Source of the DNA: Davidsoniella eucalypti
Taxonomy: Eukaryota > Ascomycota > Sordariomycetes > Microascales > Ceratocystidaceae
DNA length: 64,000 bases
Direction of reading: 5' to 3'
Assembly (NCBI GenBank): GCA_004009845.1
Contig: RMBW01000002.1
Span: 558,001 to 622,000, forward strand
The notes under the pieces are model-generated. The model ran no database searches, had not been told where the DNA came from, and saw nothing but the letters and a program-made list of their open reading frames with translations. The position numbers were made by a program, and so were the translations under genes. Shown here one piece after another: positions 34,406 to 45,556 of this stretch (positions are counted from its first letter, which is position 1; each line of letters begins with the position of its first letter).

Positions 34406-37131
34406 AGTGTTTGTGATTATCGATGCCCCGTTGATCCAGGATAATAGTCGGAAAGATAAGAAATGGGCAAGGAATGAGAGAGTGATTAGCGGATACTGAG
34501 CAGTGATCTAGAGAACGAAGTATCTAAATGAGAGCGATGAAATATATATATATAAGTAGATACTGTGTAAAGTATTGTGCCTTGGTATCATGTACCCTCA
34601 AAAATCAAAGAGAGAACGGGCTAGCTAATCATGAATGTTTATATCTCATTTCAACATTACGGCACTTCTAGTTCCGAATTCCCTGATTTTCTGTATTTTT
34701 ATTCTCCTCGGGAGCCCAGGATCTCATCCAATATCTACAAAAACGGTAGAAGATATAAAACCAAGCACTCACATATATTTGGGGGGGGGGGAAAGAAATC
34801 AACAGAGTTAGAGAGCGGGCATGTTTAGATTCTAGGTTGTTCTCAAAGCAAAGAGTGTCACAGGCTTATGATTACGGTAAAATCATTGAATAATTGATTC
34901 TATGTTGCAACTATCACAGTATAGTATAACTATATCTATCTATATCTTGCGATTTTTATACATGGCAAGCCAAAATATGTAGGCATTGATAAGCATAACT
35001 TTCTTCCATCGGACCAACTCGCACCTAAATTAACAAAGGAAAGACGGTTCGTGTAACGATAAAATAGACAGGCCAAGCAAATTCCATCGACACAAGAAAG
35101 AAAGAACCTTGATAGTTTTGTTTAGTCAGCACAAGTTCTGATCTTTTGTCAACATCGATCCACTAAACTAAAAATAAAATAAATTGTTACTACTAGTAAG
35201 TCCCTAAAACTACCGAGATATCATCAATTTCAAAATCCAAACTTTGGAAACCTCCTTCTTCTATCACCTGGTGAGAAAGAATCCCGGAAGATATCGGCTT
35301 GTTTTCCTATTCGTATATGAGGCTAGTAAAATAAGACCACTTCTCTGCCGTGTATCTTCCTAACACAAGATGAAAAACATTTCTGATACATTTCTCAACT
35401 AGTAATGCACATAGGTAAATAAGCAAGTAAAAACAACCCATACAAACTACAATGGCACGTTGTAAGTAGTACAAGACGCTCGTACCGATACTTATAAAAC
35501 GTTTCATATCTTATGCCATTTCATTATAAACGTTAATATAATAATTGGAATACTCATTTCTGTGTACCGCCCAAACATATTCAAATAGTCCAGGCCTTTT
35601 CCTTTGTTTGCAAAGTCTAAGTCCAACAAGGTTCTCCAACTTTGTGCTATATCAAGGAGTAATATTTGCATTCTTTGTTTTTTTTTTCAGTGACTTGTTT
35701 CCTTTCTGTCATCTCGTCTTTGTTGGGAATTCAATGCTTGCCATCTTTTTTTTGTTCCGATAAGCCGAGGTCGGCACCTCCTTCTTCATGACTACTTTTT
35801 ACATACATTTTTAATTTTTTCACAAGATATAACATAACAATCGTACAATCGAGTTCATTATACAACATGATTATAAGAAGAAAAATTAGTTAGAAAGTGA
35901 TATTCAAGTTAGTTATAGATAATAATAAATTGTAGAAAAAGTACAAGAGACATATTGGTAGTAGCAGTAGAATAAGTAAATCAAGAAAGCAAAAAAAAAA
36001 CTAGGAAACAGGTAGAAGATACTAAAAGTTATAAAACTAGAAGTAATGCCAATAGTTAATGTTGGGAAAAAAGAAGTAGATAGAAGCGTAACGGACTTTC
36101 CTAGGCAATACATAAAAATAGTGAGATAATAGAAGACAGGGAATGGTTGAACCCCAAGAAACAGCTAGAACAACAACATATATAGTATAGAGAGCTTTCA
36201 GGTAGAAAAGAGTTATTTTTCTCTATAGTTTGTATGGAGTTAATAGGAGGGTGATCCTTAGGGTAACGAACAATATGGCTCAGATATGTGAGTCAAAGTC
36301 AAGGTAAAAGAGAATAATGCGGTGGATAAAAATAAAGAACAGAAAGAATACAGATTTAGTGACAAAGATAAAGTAACGAATGATCAGAAAAATATAACGA
36401 AATCAAGAAGAAAAAATGTAAAAAGCAAGATACGATAGGTTGGTTGGTTGTACACAAGACATGTGTTTCTTTAGATTTTGCAATAACGAGTAAAAGAATA
36501 ACAGAAAATGATGGCAAAGAAAAAAGAAGATCCGAGAAAATTGAGAAAGAAAACATCATGTCTCGCGATTTTAGCGTCTCAGGCTGTTGGACGTTAAAAA
36601 TCGAGGATAAATAGAGAGCGGCGAATGAATGAAAAACAAGAGATATCTCTTCTAGCAGAAAAAATAATAGATAAATAAATAAATAGACTGGTTGATAAAA
36701 TAAAGAGAGAGAAAAAAGAGTATCAGAAAACGTATGAGCAAAATAAAATAAAAAGAAATTAGCAGAAAAAAAAAAGAAAAAAGAAAAAAAAAAGAAATCA
36801 TGTCTAGTCATGGCCAAGTCGTAAAACTATTAGTAGCAAAGTTGATCCGGGTATCAGATCGATCGATAATCTTAGAACTTTAGCAAGAATCTCGTCAAAT
36901 CGTATCGGCCAAACCCCGGTCTAGTTCTCGATAAGAGAAGCAACTATGAATGGGACAGAAACAGAAGGCACTGCAATATAGTGTTACAAGGCTGGAAGGG
37001 CCATTAGGGGATCGAATTCAGTGAGATATTCCGAGCACGATCAGCTTAAAGATATAGAGGATACAGGTATATCCTGGCGAGAGAGATAGTATAGAGGTGA
37101 TTAAGGGTGAGTTGGTGAGTGTACACAGGGT
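34406..37131. other. Long AT-rich intergenic region
   Basis: About 2.7 kb between the start of the preceding minus-strand gene and the stop of the Puf3 gene. It is very AT-rich, with a run of about ten G at 34782-34791 and a strongly purine-rich plus strand from 36350 to 36830. The purine-rich part would be a T-rich 3' flank of Puf3. No gene, RNA or repeat family was recognised. Confidence 0.5.
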
Positions 37132-40100
37132 CTAGATCCACTGCGGCTCGTTGTTCTCGTTGTTTCCGGTGCCGTTGGAAGAAGCAGAGGTCGATGATGT
37201 CGAAGCAGCTCCACTGGCACTACCCCGACCCGAGCCTAGACGCGACGGACCATTACTGCCGAGACCCAGGCCATTGGTGTAGTTGAAGCTGGCAGAGCTG
37301 CTTGCTCCATTGGTGCGAGGCGTAGTCGTACCAGAAGGCGCAGCCGACGACATGCTACTGCTGATAGTGCCTGCATTGGCGGGAGACATGGTACCGCCAC
37401 CAGGAGTGTTAGACGAGCTAATGGCGCGAGACTGGCTCTGGCTACCACCATTGTTGGAGTTTCCACGCAGAGGGGTCTGGCTGCCAGTTCCATCGTTGGG
37501 AGTCATGCCGCGGTTATCAATCTGGTTGATACGTCCACCGATACGACGGCCGTGGGGAGTCGAGCGAATGCCAGCCAGTAAAGGTCGGATAGCTTCGACA
37601 AGGTCAGTCTTCTTAGCCGGAGTAGCGTAGTCCAATGCTGTCTGTACCACATAGTTGGCAAAGCCATCGCGCAGGCAGCGGTCTAGCTCAACAGTGTTCA
37701 GAAGCTCCTCGACAATCATATCCTTAGACACCTCCGAAGCACAGCGGATACATTTCTCGATCACGTTGGACGAAAACTTGTGGCGAGACAGAGGTCCAAT
37801 GCAGTTACGGAACTGCGCAACCATGGGCTCAGTGTAGCTAGGTTCGTTGAGATCGATAATGTACTGCACCACGTAGTTGCCATACGGATCCTGGACAAGA
37901 ACACGGGCATGCTCGGTGATGCGCGCAATTAGCCAGCTTTGCTGCTCGTCGTTAGCGTGGTCGATACACCGCTGAAGAACACAGCAACCATGACGGTGAG
38001 TACCAACGTCGACGCAGTGGTGGCCCACAGCATCGAAGATGAACTGCGCATCCTCAGGCTTCAACTTGTTCAGACACTTCTGGATTACATGGTTGCCGTT
38101 AAGGTCCTGGATCAGTTCAACTACTCGGTACCGCAGTGCCTCAACAATCAGGCTGATCTGTACATCGGTGTGCACAAACTCAATCATCTTTTGCAGGGCA
38201 CGTGTACCGTGTTGGTTGAGAGCAATGCGCACCATGTCACGTGACGCATTGCTGATGAGGGCCGTACGCTCATCTTCGCCACAAGACTCCAGCAGCTTCT
38301 GGCATAGGTAGTTGCCGAAGGGGTCTGTCATTAGTTCAACGACGTGCTGGTTAGTTTCCGCCCAGATAGTGTGTGTAACATCGGCGTTGCGTTCCTCCAA
38401 ACGGCGTTGCAAGTAGCGACAACCATGCTGGTCCTTGCAAAGCTGGTAGATCTGGCCGATAACGGACTCGAGCGGCATGTTGTTGTACTTGTTGTTAGCT
38501 GATAGGCGAGGTATGTTAGTATATTGAGATAATGAGAATGTCGATGTATTATGAGGGTCAGTCTCACCTTCGCTGTCTTGCTGGCGGCGGTTTTGGATAA
38601 CCCGAGCCTGGCTGTCTCTATGAGGGGGGCTAGGGAAAGCAACCTGAGAGGTGCTAGAAGCCTGGGCAGCAGTGTTATGACCATGGTTTGAGCCAGTGGT
38701 AGCCGAGAATGTCTGCGAAGCCTGTTGCTGTTGCTGCTGCTGTTGTTGTTGCTGGGCTGGCTGCTGCGGTTGCGACTGAACAGGCTGGAAACTGGCGATA
38801 TTCATGTTTTGCATTCCCATATTTAGCATAGGCATCAGGCCATTGTTGGATTGGGAGCCTGGAGCCGGATTGAAGCCGGGGCCCGCTGAGTAAAAGGCGT
38901 GAGCAGTGGAAGTAGCCTGTGGGTTAGGTTGGGCGCTTGTCGGGCCGAAAGGAGTTGCGCCAGCATGGAGATTAGAGATCCCGTGGTAGGAGCCACTCTG
39001 TTCCCGGGACAAAGCCATGCTTTCTCCTCCTAGCTGGCTGTTGGTGCGAGCCGACATACCAATACGCGAGATCGGGTTGAACAGGCTGCTTGAACCCGGA
39101 GCCTTCGAGTGATTATCGGTCGATGGGTTCATTTTGCTACCAGGCGTGGAGGTTCCGTTGGGCGGGCTGATCGGGTTCGGAGTGATTGACGAGTTATCGG
39201 CGACGGAGTTCTCAGTCAAGAACTTGAGATCGAGCGAATGACGGAATGAGTTGGGAACAGAAGAGGAACCGATAGGCTGACTAGCAAATCCGGATCGATT
39301 ACGGCTAAGGAACCCCCAATCGCTACCACCAAGAGAATCACTAGAGTTAAGCTTGCTAGAGCCAATCTCAATTCCAGAGGGCTATATGAAAAAAATGTAG
39401 TTAGCGAACTGTTGACGTATTGAAACATTGTTGATATTTGTTTGCCATTAGAAGCAAACTGCGATAAATCCCACATAAAGAAGTGGACGGGTAGTGTCTT
39501 CAATAATATGATAGCGAGCAAAACCGGCCTATAGCCACGGAAATACCAGCGTTTCACGATACGAATATGGCCAGGGAAACAAAGTCCGAACCCTTTAACA
39601 AGGAGGGGGGTATAGCCACTTACGTTGGATAGATATTCAGCTTCAGGGTCTAGAGCAGCAGTTTCGTTGCCGAACAGAAATCTAGCAGTATTGGCCTGGT
39701 CCAGGCCCTCCATATCAGTTGGCAACATGCGGCTTCGGCTAGTTACAGGCATAGAGTAGCGGTTTGTCCTACATAGAGGCAATGGCGTTAGTACAAAGAG
39801 CCAACAGAGAAAGTGTTATGAGCTACTGGGAAACCTACGCGTTGTTCATGCGGAAGCTAGTTGGGTCCTGGCGAACAGCATCTTCCTTCTCTTCGTCATC
39901 ACTGTTACGGCGGGACACAGGCACAGAGCGAAAGGTGTTGGGTTCGTCCCAGCCAAGATTGCGCTGCAAGCCCAAGCCAGCATGGTGTGACTGAAGCAGT
40001 GACGTGCGGGCCAAGCGACTATAAAGGCCCGGCGGGGAAGCCACGTTCGACATGGAGTAGCGGTTAGGGCGAGGCATAAAGCTAGAGAATATTCCAGATT

Positions 40101-40696
40101 CAAAGCGCTCATGTGGCGGGGTCGTGGGCTCAGACTGGTGGCCATTGAGTTGGTGCATCTCTTCAGTAAGCTGGGCAAGCTCTTGTTCTTCGCGGCGCTG
40201 GGTCTCTTCTAGGCGCTGCATTTCGGCTTCAAAGCGACGTCGTTGTTCGCGAAGGCGTTCATATTCAGCCCGCTTCTTCTCGAGCTAGTGGGAATGTTTG
40301 GTTAGTTTTTAGTTGTCTACGATATCAAGTACGGAGTGCAAGATGCATTCGGAGCACATACTAGCTGCAGCTGCACTTTCTGGTAGGCAACCTATACAAT
40401 GACTATGTTAGCACTCAGGAATATATACCGCGTAGGACTGTGGTAAGCAAACATACGCTATAATCGGGTTGCGCTGGATCGATCGAACGGCCTGTAAGAG
40501 GGTTCATGCCGGTAGCGCGATTGGCCGGCTCTGCATAGCGGCGAGGAAGGCCGGTCCGTTGGTCGTGTCCGGTGGGCTGAGTAATACGCATAGCGGCGCC
40601 AGCGCCGGCGCGGGGCGGGGTGCCAAAAGAGTTCATTTGGGCGTCTCCAGACAGGCCTGACTGCTGCTGTGAGGGCCGCATTCGTAGATCGTCCAT
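37132..40696 (-). CDS. PUF3: Pumilio-family RNA-binding protein, Puf3 type
   Basis: Cytoplasmic mRNA regulator; Puf3 binds UGUANAUA in 3' UTRs, mainly of nuclear mRNAs for mitochondrial proteins. Six minus-strand exons: 40457-40696, 40362-40391, 39839-40284, 39624-39768, 38568-39381 and 37132-38498, giving 1013 residues. The N-terminal 560 residues are disordered, with a charged coiled segment (EKKRAEYERLREQRRR), two PNRYSM/TNRYSM repeats and an 11-residue poly-Gln run. Eight PUF repeats cover about 565-880; their RNA-reading residues in order lie in GCRYLQ, NYLCQ, TRALQ, NHVIQ, CCVLQ, NYVVQ, SNVIE and NYVVQ, which by the known code read U-G-U-A-N-A-U-A from last to first. The tail is Ser/Gly/Asn-rich. 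The 69-nt intron just before the first repeat is a multiple of three with no stop, so its retention would insert 23 residues; its TACTAAC branch site and GTGAGA donor indicate it is real. Confidence 0.92.
38722..38754 (-). repeat. CAG/CAA repeat encoding poly-Gln in Puf3
   Basis: Eleven consecutive Gln codons, a mixture of CAG and CAA, within the disordered N-terminal half of the Puf3 protein. A Gln-rich stretch continues on both sides. Mixed codons usually make such tracts stable. Confidence 0.85.
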
Positions 40697-42652
40697 ATCG
40701 AGTAGTAGGTGACAAGGGCGATTAGGGAGAAAGCGACAAAAGGACCTGATAAGGGGGGAAAGGATGTTCAGAGATGGCGAGAGTTGACGACTCTGCTCTG
40801 AAAACACAATAAAAGATGAGCAAAAATAGTTATAAAAATAAAGAAAAGAACGTAGCAACAAATTGATACAAAAGGACTACAGGCAAGTTGTTCTAGCGGG
40901 AGAACAAGAACTGAACTGTATCTGTACTTGCTTGCGTTTGCTTTCGGTCGGCAGTACAGGCACAGGCAGAGGCAGACAAGCAAAGCCCAGGGGGTAAGAA
41001 AGAAAGAAAGAGGTATCAAAACGAGAGCTTCTCCTGTATTGGTACTTCTTTTGCTGTCGGGTGATGGCTGGCGTCGGTAATAGAGTAATAATGGTGGTGG
41101 TTGTCGTAGTGGTAGCACTGTAACTAAATCTACGCTACCCTCGACTCTGGTTCAAGATCAGCGTGGTGTGGATTCAGGCAGAAGCAAGGCGTAGCTATAA
41201 AGACAGAGGCAAAGGCTCGCCGACGTACAAATAAACAGGCAAAAGGTGTGTGTTTACCGGTTTATTGTACTATAGGCGTAGCTACTACTGCTACTGCTAC
41301 TGCTGCAGATGCGGTGCAGATGCGGTGCAGATGCAGGAGACAATGCAAGCCAGGTAGTAGTCAAGGTAAGGGAGCCTATTTTGTACTTCTTATCCGTCGA
41401 TGTTCCTTAGGCTGCGTAGGCGAGGTAGAATTCGAGATAGCAGAGAAAGAGACTGCTGTTTCGGGCAGCGGCAGCAGAAGTAGAAGACGATGAAGTCCCT
41501 TTTATTTGATTCGCCTTCTTGAGATTCGCAGGTTCGGCGGGCTGGTTGGCTGGCTGGCTGATTGGCTTATGGACGTCGACAGGGTCGTTTACAGTGGGTG
41601 ATGTACAGAGTTTCAGTTGGAGAGTGCTACGGTGCAATGTAGAATTATGAGAAGGCGTAGTAGTAACAGTGCTTGTACAAAGGCACTCCTTATTGAAGGG
41701 GGGAGACGCAGTCGAAATCGAAATCGAAGGGCCTTGCCTAGTAGGCCGATTTGGAGCGGAGGAGTTGGTTTTTTTCTTCGATGAAATAAATCGCAAACGT
41801 TGGGAATTTGGCTTAGAGACCGAAGGTAAGATGAATTAAGCCGGATTGATTGATAATCGGCTTCGGATATCGAAGTTGGGAGAGCAAAAATAAGGCCAAA
41901 AAGGGACTGTTTTAGTGGGAAAAATATAAAGTTAGTGCTGGGCGTGGGTCACCTGAAATGGTAGGCAGAGTGGTAAATAATTATAGAAGCAGAACAGAGC
42001 ACCAAAGCACTAAAGGGAGCCCAAGACTAAAAAGCTAGCGCAAAGCCACGAACGAAAACGAACAGTAGAGTCCCGAGACTACACAATTCAAATGACGACC
42101 GTAAAATCGCAAATCACATCAAAGACGAACAAGATAAGGCGATTGAGGGGCTGCCCAATAGTGCACTTCAGTAAGTCGTCGGTTGGACCAGCCAAAGCTT
42201 CTGCTCAGACACAAAAAACACAGACAACAAAACAGACAGGCTTGACGTCAACAAGCGACCAAAAATGGATAAATGAGCGATAAGGCGAGAGGGGCAAAAA
42301 AAAAAAAAAAGACAAGAACAAGCTCAGCACCAAGAAAGAAGTCTTGATATTTCTCTGTGATTGTGTATAACATAGAGATGCTTGTTTGGCTGGCTGGGGT
42401 TTGATCGTTGATGCTGAGACAGGAAAACTACAGGAGAAGGACAAGCCAAATAAATGGCTGGGCTGTGTATATACATGTATATAAATAAATGTATATGGTG
42501 GTATCTCAGACTATGAAGCTGATCTTTGATCTCAACCTTATGAGCACCAATTTCAAAACAGCACACAACAGCAAAACCAAGGGAAACTAGAATTGTCTTT
42601 GACTAAAGCCACCTGAAGTCAATTACAATCATACGACGTCTGCAACTTTGCA
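40697..42652. other. Puf3 promoter and upstream region
   Basis: About 1.95 kb upstream of the Puf3 ATG without a supportable gene. It contains short tandem repeats near 41280-41336, a 15-base poly-A run at about 42297-42312, and several CT-rich stretches. Long 5' regions are usual for post-transcriptional regulators, but no specific factor site stands out. Confidence 0.45.
41304..41336 (+). repeat. Three 11-bp tandem units beside a CTG-type run
   Basis: TGCAGATGCGG occurs three times end to end, the third copy with one change (TGCAGATGCAG). It directly follows a (CTACTG)-like run at about 41283-41303. No coding role is evident. Confidence 0.8.
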
Positions 42653-42823
42653 ATGGCCGGCCAGAGAGCGTGTGATCAATGTCGGAACAAGAGTATGTGT
42701 GTCTGGGCATCGAAGTATGTAATTCAGTCTCGTTGGGCACTATTATCTGTATATATGCCTCGACCGACAATTTCTAGGCCAAGATGTAGGGAGTATCGAC
42801 AAATAAGCTACACAGGTATGTAG
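42653..42823 (+). pseudogene. Possible relic of a Zn2Cys6 transcription factor start
   Basis: The ATG opens MAGQRACDQCRNK, the classic first half of a fungal Zn2Cys6 zinc cluster (C-x2-C followed by basic residues), and is followed by a GTATGT donor, as many such genes have an intron here. No acceptor that I tried restores the next Cys and the second half of the cluster; unspliced, the frame closes after 56 codons. A CRSRGC stretch lies about 200 bases downstream in another frame. It is either a decayed gene or a chance match. Confidence 0.25.
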
Positions 42824-44137
42824 ATGTACAGAAATATGGCTGGCTAGTCTTTGTCCTCGTCGTAATTCGTAGCAACTCAATCCATGAGTGGATGTATTGG
42901 CCGGATTGTCGATCCAGGGGATGCTTGCTTGTGCTTCTGCTCTGCTATGTGCTACTTTTTATTGTTTTGCCCAAGCAAAGGACGGGAGAGAGAGGTGATT
43001 TTGGAATTGGAAGAGCTTACCGATCGTGACGAGTTAAACAAACAATGGAAGAAAAAGAAGAAAGTTTACAAAGCTCATGGATCTCCAGCTACATTGGTGA
43101 ATGATCCGGGTGTGATGGAAAAACAAAGAGCAGGCAGCTTTGTTTCAAAGTTTGGATATGAAAGACAGACTCTATAGAGTTGGGCACCGATTCCTGTGAT
43201 ATCAGCAATTCTAAGAACAAAAGAAAGAAGACAGAAATAAAAGAAACATGGAAGAAAGAAAAAAACAGGAACAAGAGAAATAAAAATTAGAAAATCAAGA
43301 AGGGATGAGAATAAGTTGACGATGGCGGACAATGTAAAGATAAAGATAAAGATGGAGAAATTAAAAAATTAAAAAATAAAGAATAAATGTCAAGAAGGGG
43401 AGAAGAAAATAGGCAGTGCTATGCGATAATGAGCCAAAACAAGAGAAGAACGGCGCTGTAAAAATAAAAATTAATAGTAAAAATAAAAATAAAAATAATA
43501 GCAACCACTGCTTTGCTTGTTGCTACTACAAATGGAAGTTTCCTTTACCGCACAGCCAAGTGCGAAAGAAACTGTTACTGCTTCTGCTTTAGCCAAGAAA
43601 CCCGTAAAAACAGCCCAGGGAAACTCAAGAATAAAAGCCTTCTTTTGATGCCCCTTCAAGAGCGACTGGGATTGTTAAAGACGAGGCAGACGAAACAGAA
43701 TTTATCATGTACTGTTGTTGTTCGTGCTGTTCACGTTATTTTGCCTACATTCTGCACTCTCTATTGGGCAGAACAGAACGTCTGTTTAGAGCAATTGCGA
43801 TGTGAAAGCTTGAATGAGAAGCTTATTAACCCTATCACAAAAATGATCCCGCATAATATCCTTCCTTTCAAAGAAAAACGACGCAAGGAGAGGCAAAAAA
43901 GGGCGCTAGAACAGCTCACTATAGAACTATCGATAATAGCGATAATAGTAGTAATAGCGGAGCACACACTATAACCCAATCCGCATTAGCGCTTGTAGAA
44001 CCTCTAAGCAGGGCATCCAAATAGCTAGTCACAGCACATAACGGCAAACAAAGGGGCTGTTGAAACTTGTCGATAAACAGAGAAGATGCCTCTTTTTGTT
44101 CTTTTGCAACACGAGATGTTGGATCTGAGTATTTACT

Positions 44138-44196
44138 TGAGGGTTTATCGGGGGTTTATCTGAGGGTCTATCTGAGGGTTCATCTGAGGGTTCATC
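44138..44196 (+). repeat. Five tandem 12-bp units
   Basis: Units of TGAGGGTTTATC, GGGGGTTTATC (11 bp), TGAGGGTCTATC, TGAGGGTTCATC and TGAGGGTTCATC follow one another. Twelve bases equal four codons, and the minus strand reads Asp-Glu-Pro-Ser repeats (DEPSDEPSDRPSDKPP), so it may be a former coding repeat. Confidence 0.8.
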
Positions 44197-45530
44197 TATA
44201 ATTATCAGAGTGTATCTGATCCCGAGCTAGGCTTCTCGAATACCAAGCTTATTATCATCTCTATCCAGGCTACATACATTGTGATCATCTCTACAACTAC
44301 CACTATAAAGCTATGCCTTCCAGGGCAAACAAACCTAAACACCTCCCAAGCCAAATCCAGTTGTTCTAATTCAGGGACCTGTTCTTGTTTCGGGGGCTTA
44401 CCATCATTGTCGGACAAGTCTATGAATCTATGAATATACCAGAGATCCCTCACATCGGAGACACCTTTTTGTTGCTTTGCTAAACTTCGTTCCCCCCCTC
44501 CCAAGGTTATCCTTAAAATGGCGGCCGATCACACAACCAGCCTAAGAGAAGAACAAAGAAACAGAGCAACATATTATAATTTGCCTGCTCTTCTATGCCA
44601 TTTCCATTCTCTCTACGTATATCTGTATTAGGGTTATCATTCTCGTAGTTCACTCGTTTTGGACTCCCCTTTAGGTACTTATTCGATACTTGCCATGCCA
44701 CCGATCCGAGAATCTATTATTAGATAAATATATGAATATATTGTTTAGTTGCATAGTAAGATACTCGATGTATAGAAGCACTAGCAGTATCTGTACCTAC
44801 ATTAGCATGTCTATCAAATCAGCCACCACAAGTAAGTCAATAGGCTTGACAATTAGTAACCAATCTAGGAACAATATCACAGTATATGCATATAAGTACA
44901 AATATAGTTAATGACGCCCTTTTTCTCAATTAATAGCACCAGACATGTGCCACGTTGGCTGCCTTGCGATTGTATGCTTCAGACTGAGACCTAATGTCTG
45001 ACTCTGAATCTACAGATACAACACTCAACAACAAAGGTAAGCCAGGTTCACTTCAGCCTTTTTGTTCTATCGTCTGTATCACCGTAGAAGATGGCGCATT
45101 GAGATACACATCTATATGTATGAAGATATTGGCCCGAGTCAGCATTCGACGTGGCCGTCTATCATACGGCCGATGCCAGCCCCAGATAGACCTTTAACGG
45201 CCAAGAAAGAAGAAGAAACAAAGAGGAAGGGAGCAAAAAAAGCCAGAGTAGTACTTTTGTCGCCGTTTGCCTGCCTGCCAACTAGCCAGCCAGCTCGCCC
45301 CGCGTAAAGGCGCAGTTAGGCTCATGCAGGAGAACGTCCTGCCGCCTGCATTGCGATGTCCAATGTACAAATACACGATAAACAACAACAAGCAGTAGAA
45401 GTAGCAGTGATATAAACAAGAGCAACAGCATCCTCTTCACAATAATAGCTCGTACAGACGCATTTCCACTGATATCTCCAATACACCCCTTTCTTCCTTC
45501 CATATTCCTTTCCTTGCCAAAGATGGGTTA

Positions 45531-45556
45531 TGTACATACATATGTACGTATGTACA
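45531..45556. repeat. Inverted repeat, 9-bp arms
   Basis: TGTACATAC and its exact complement GTATGTACA flank an 8-base loop (ATATGTAC). It lies in the gene-poor gap. The TGTA/TACA content also makes it a chance product of simple sequence; no function is implied. Confidence 0.5.

Noticed and set aside
43513..43974. Open frame of 153 codons
   Set aside because: It starts with TTG, the first ATG is far inside, and composition is patchy; no recognisable family.
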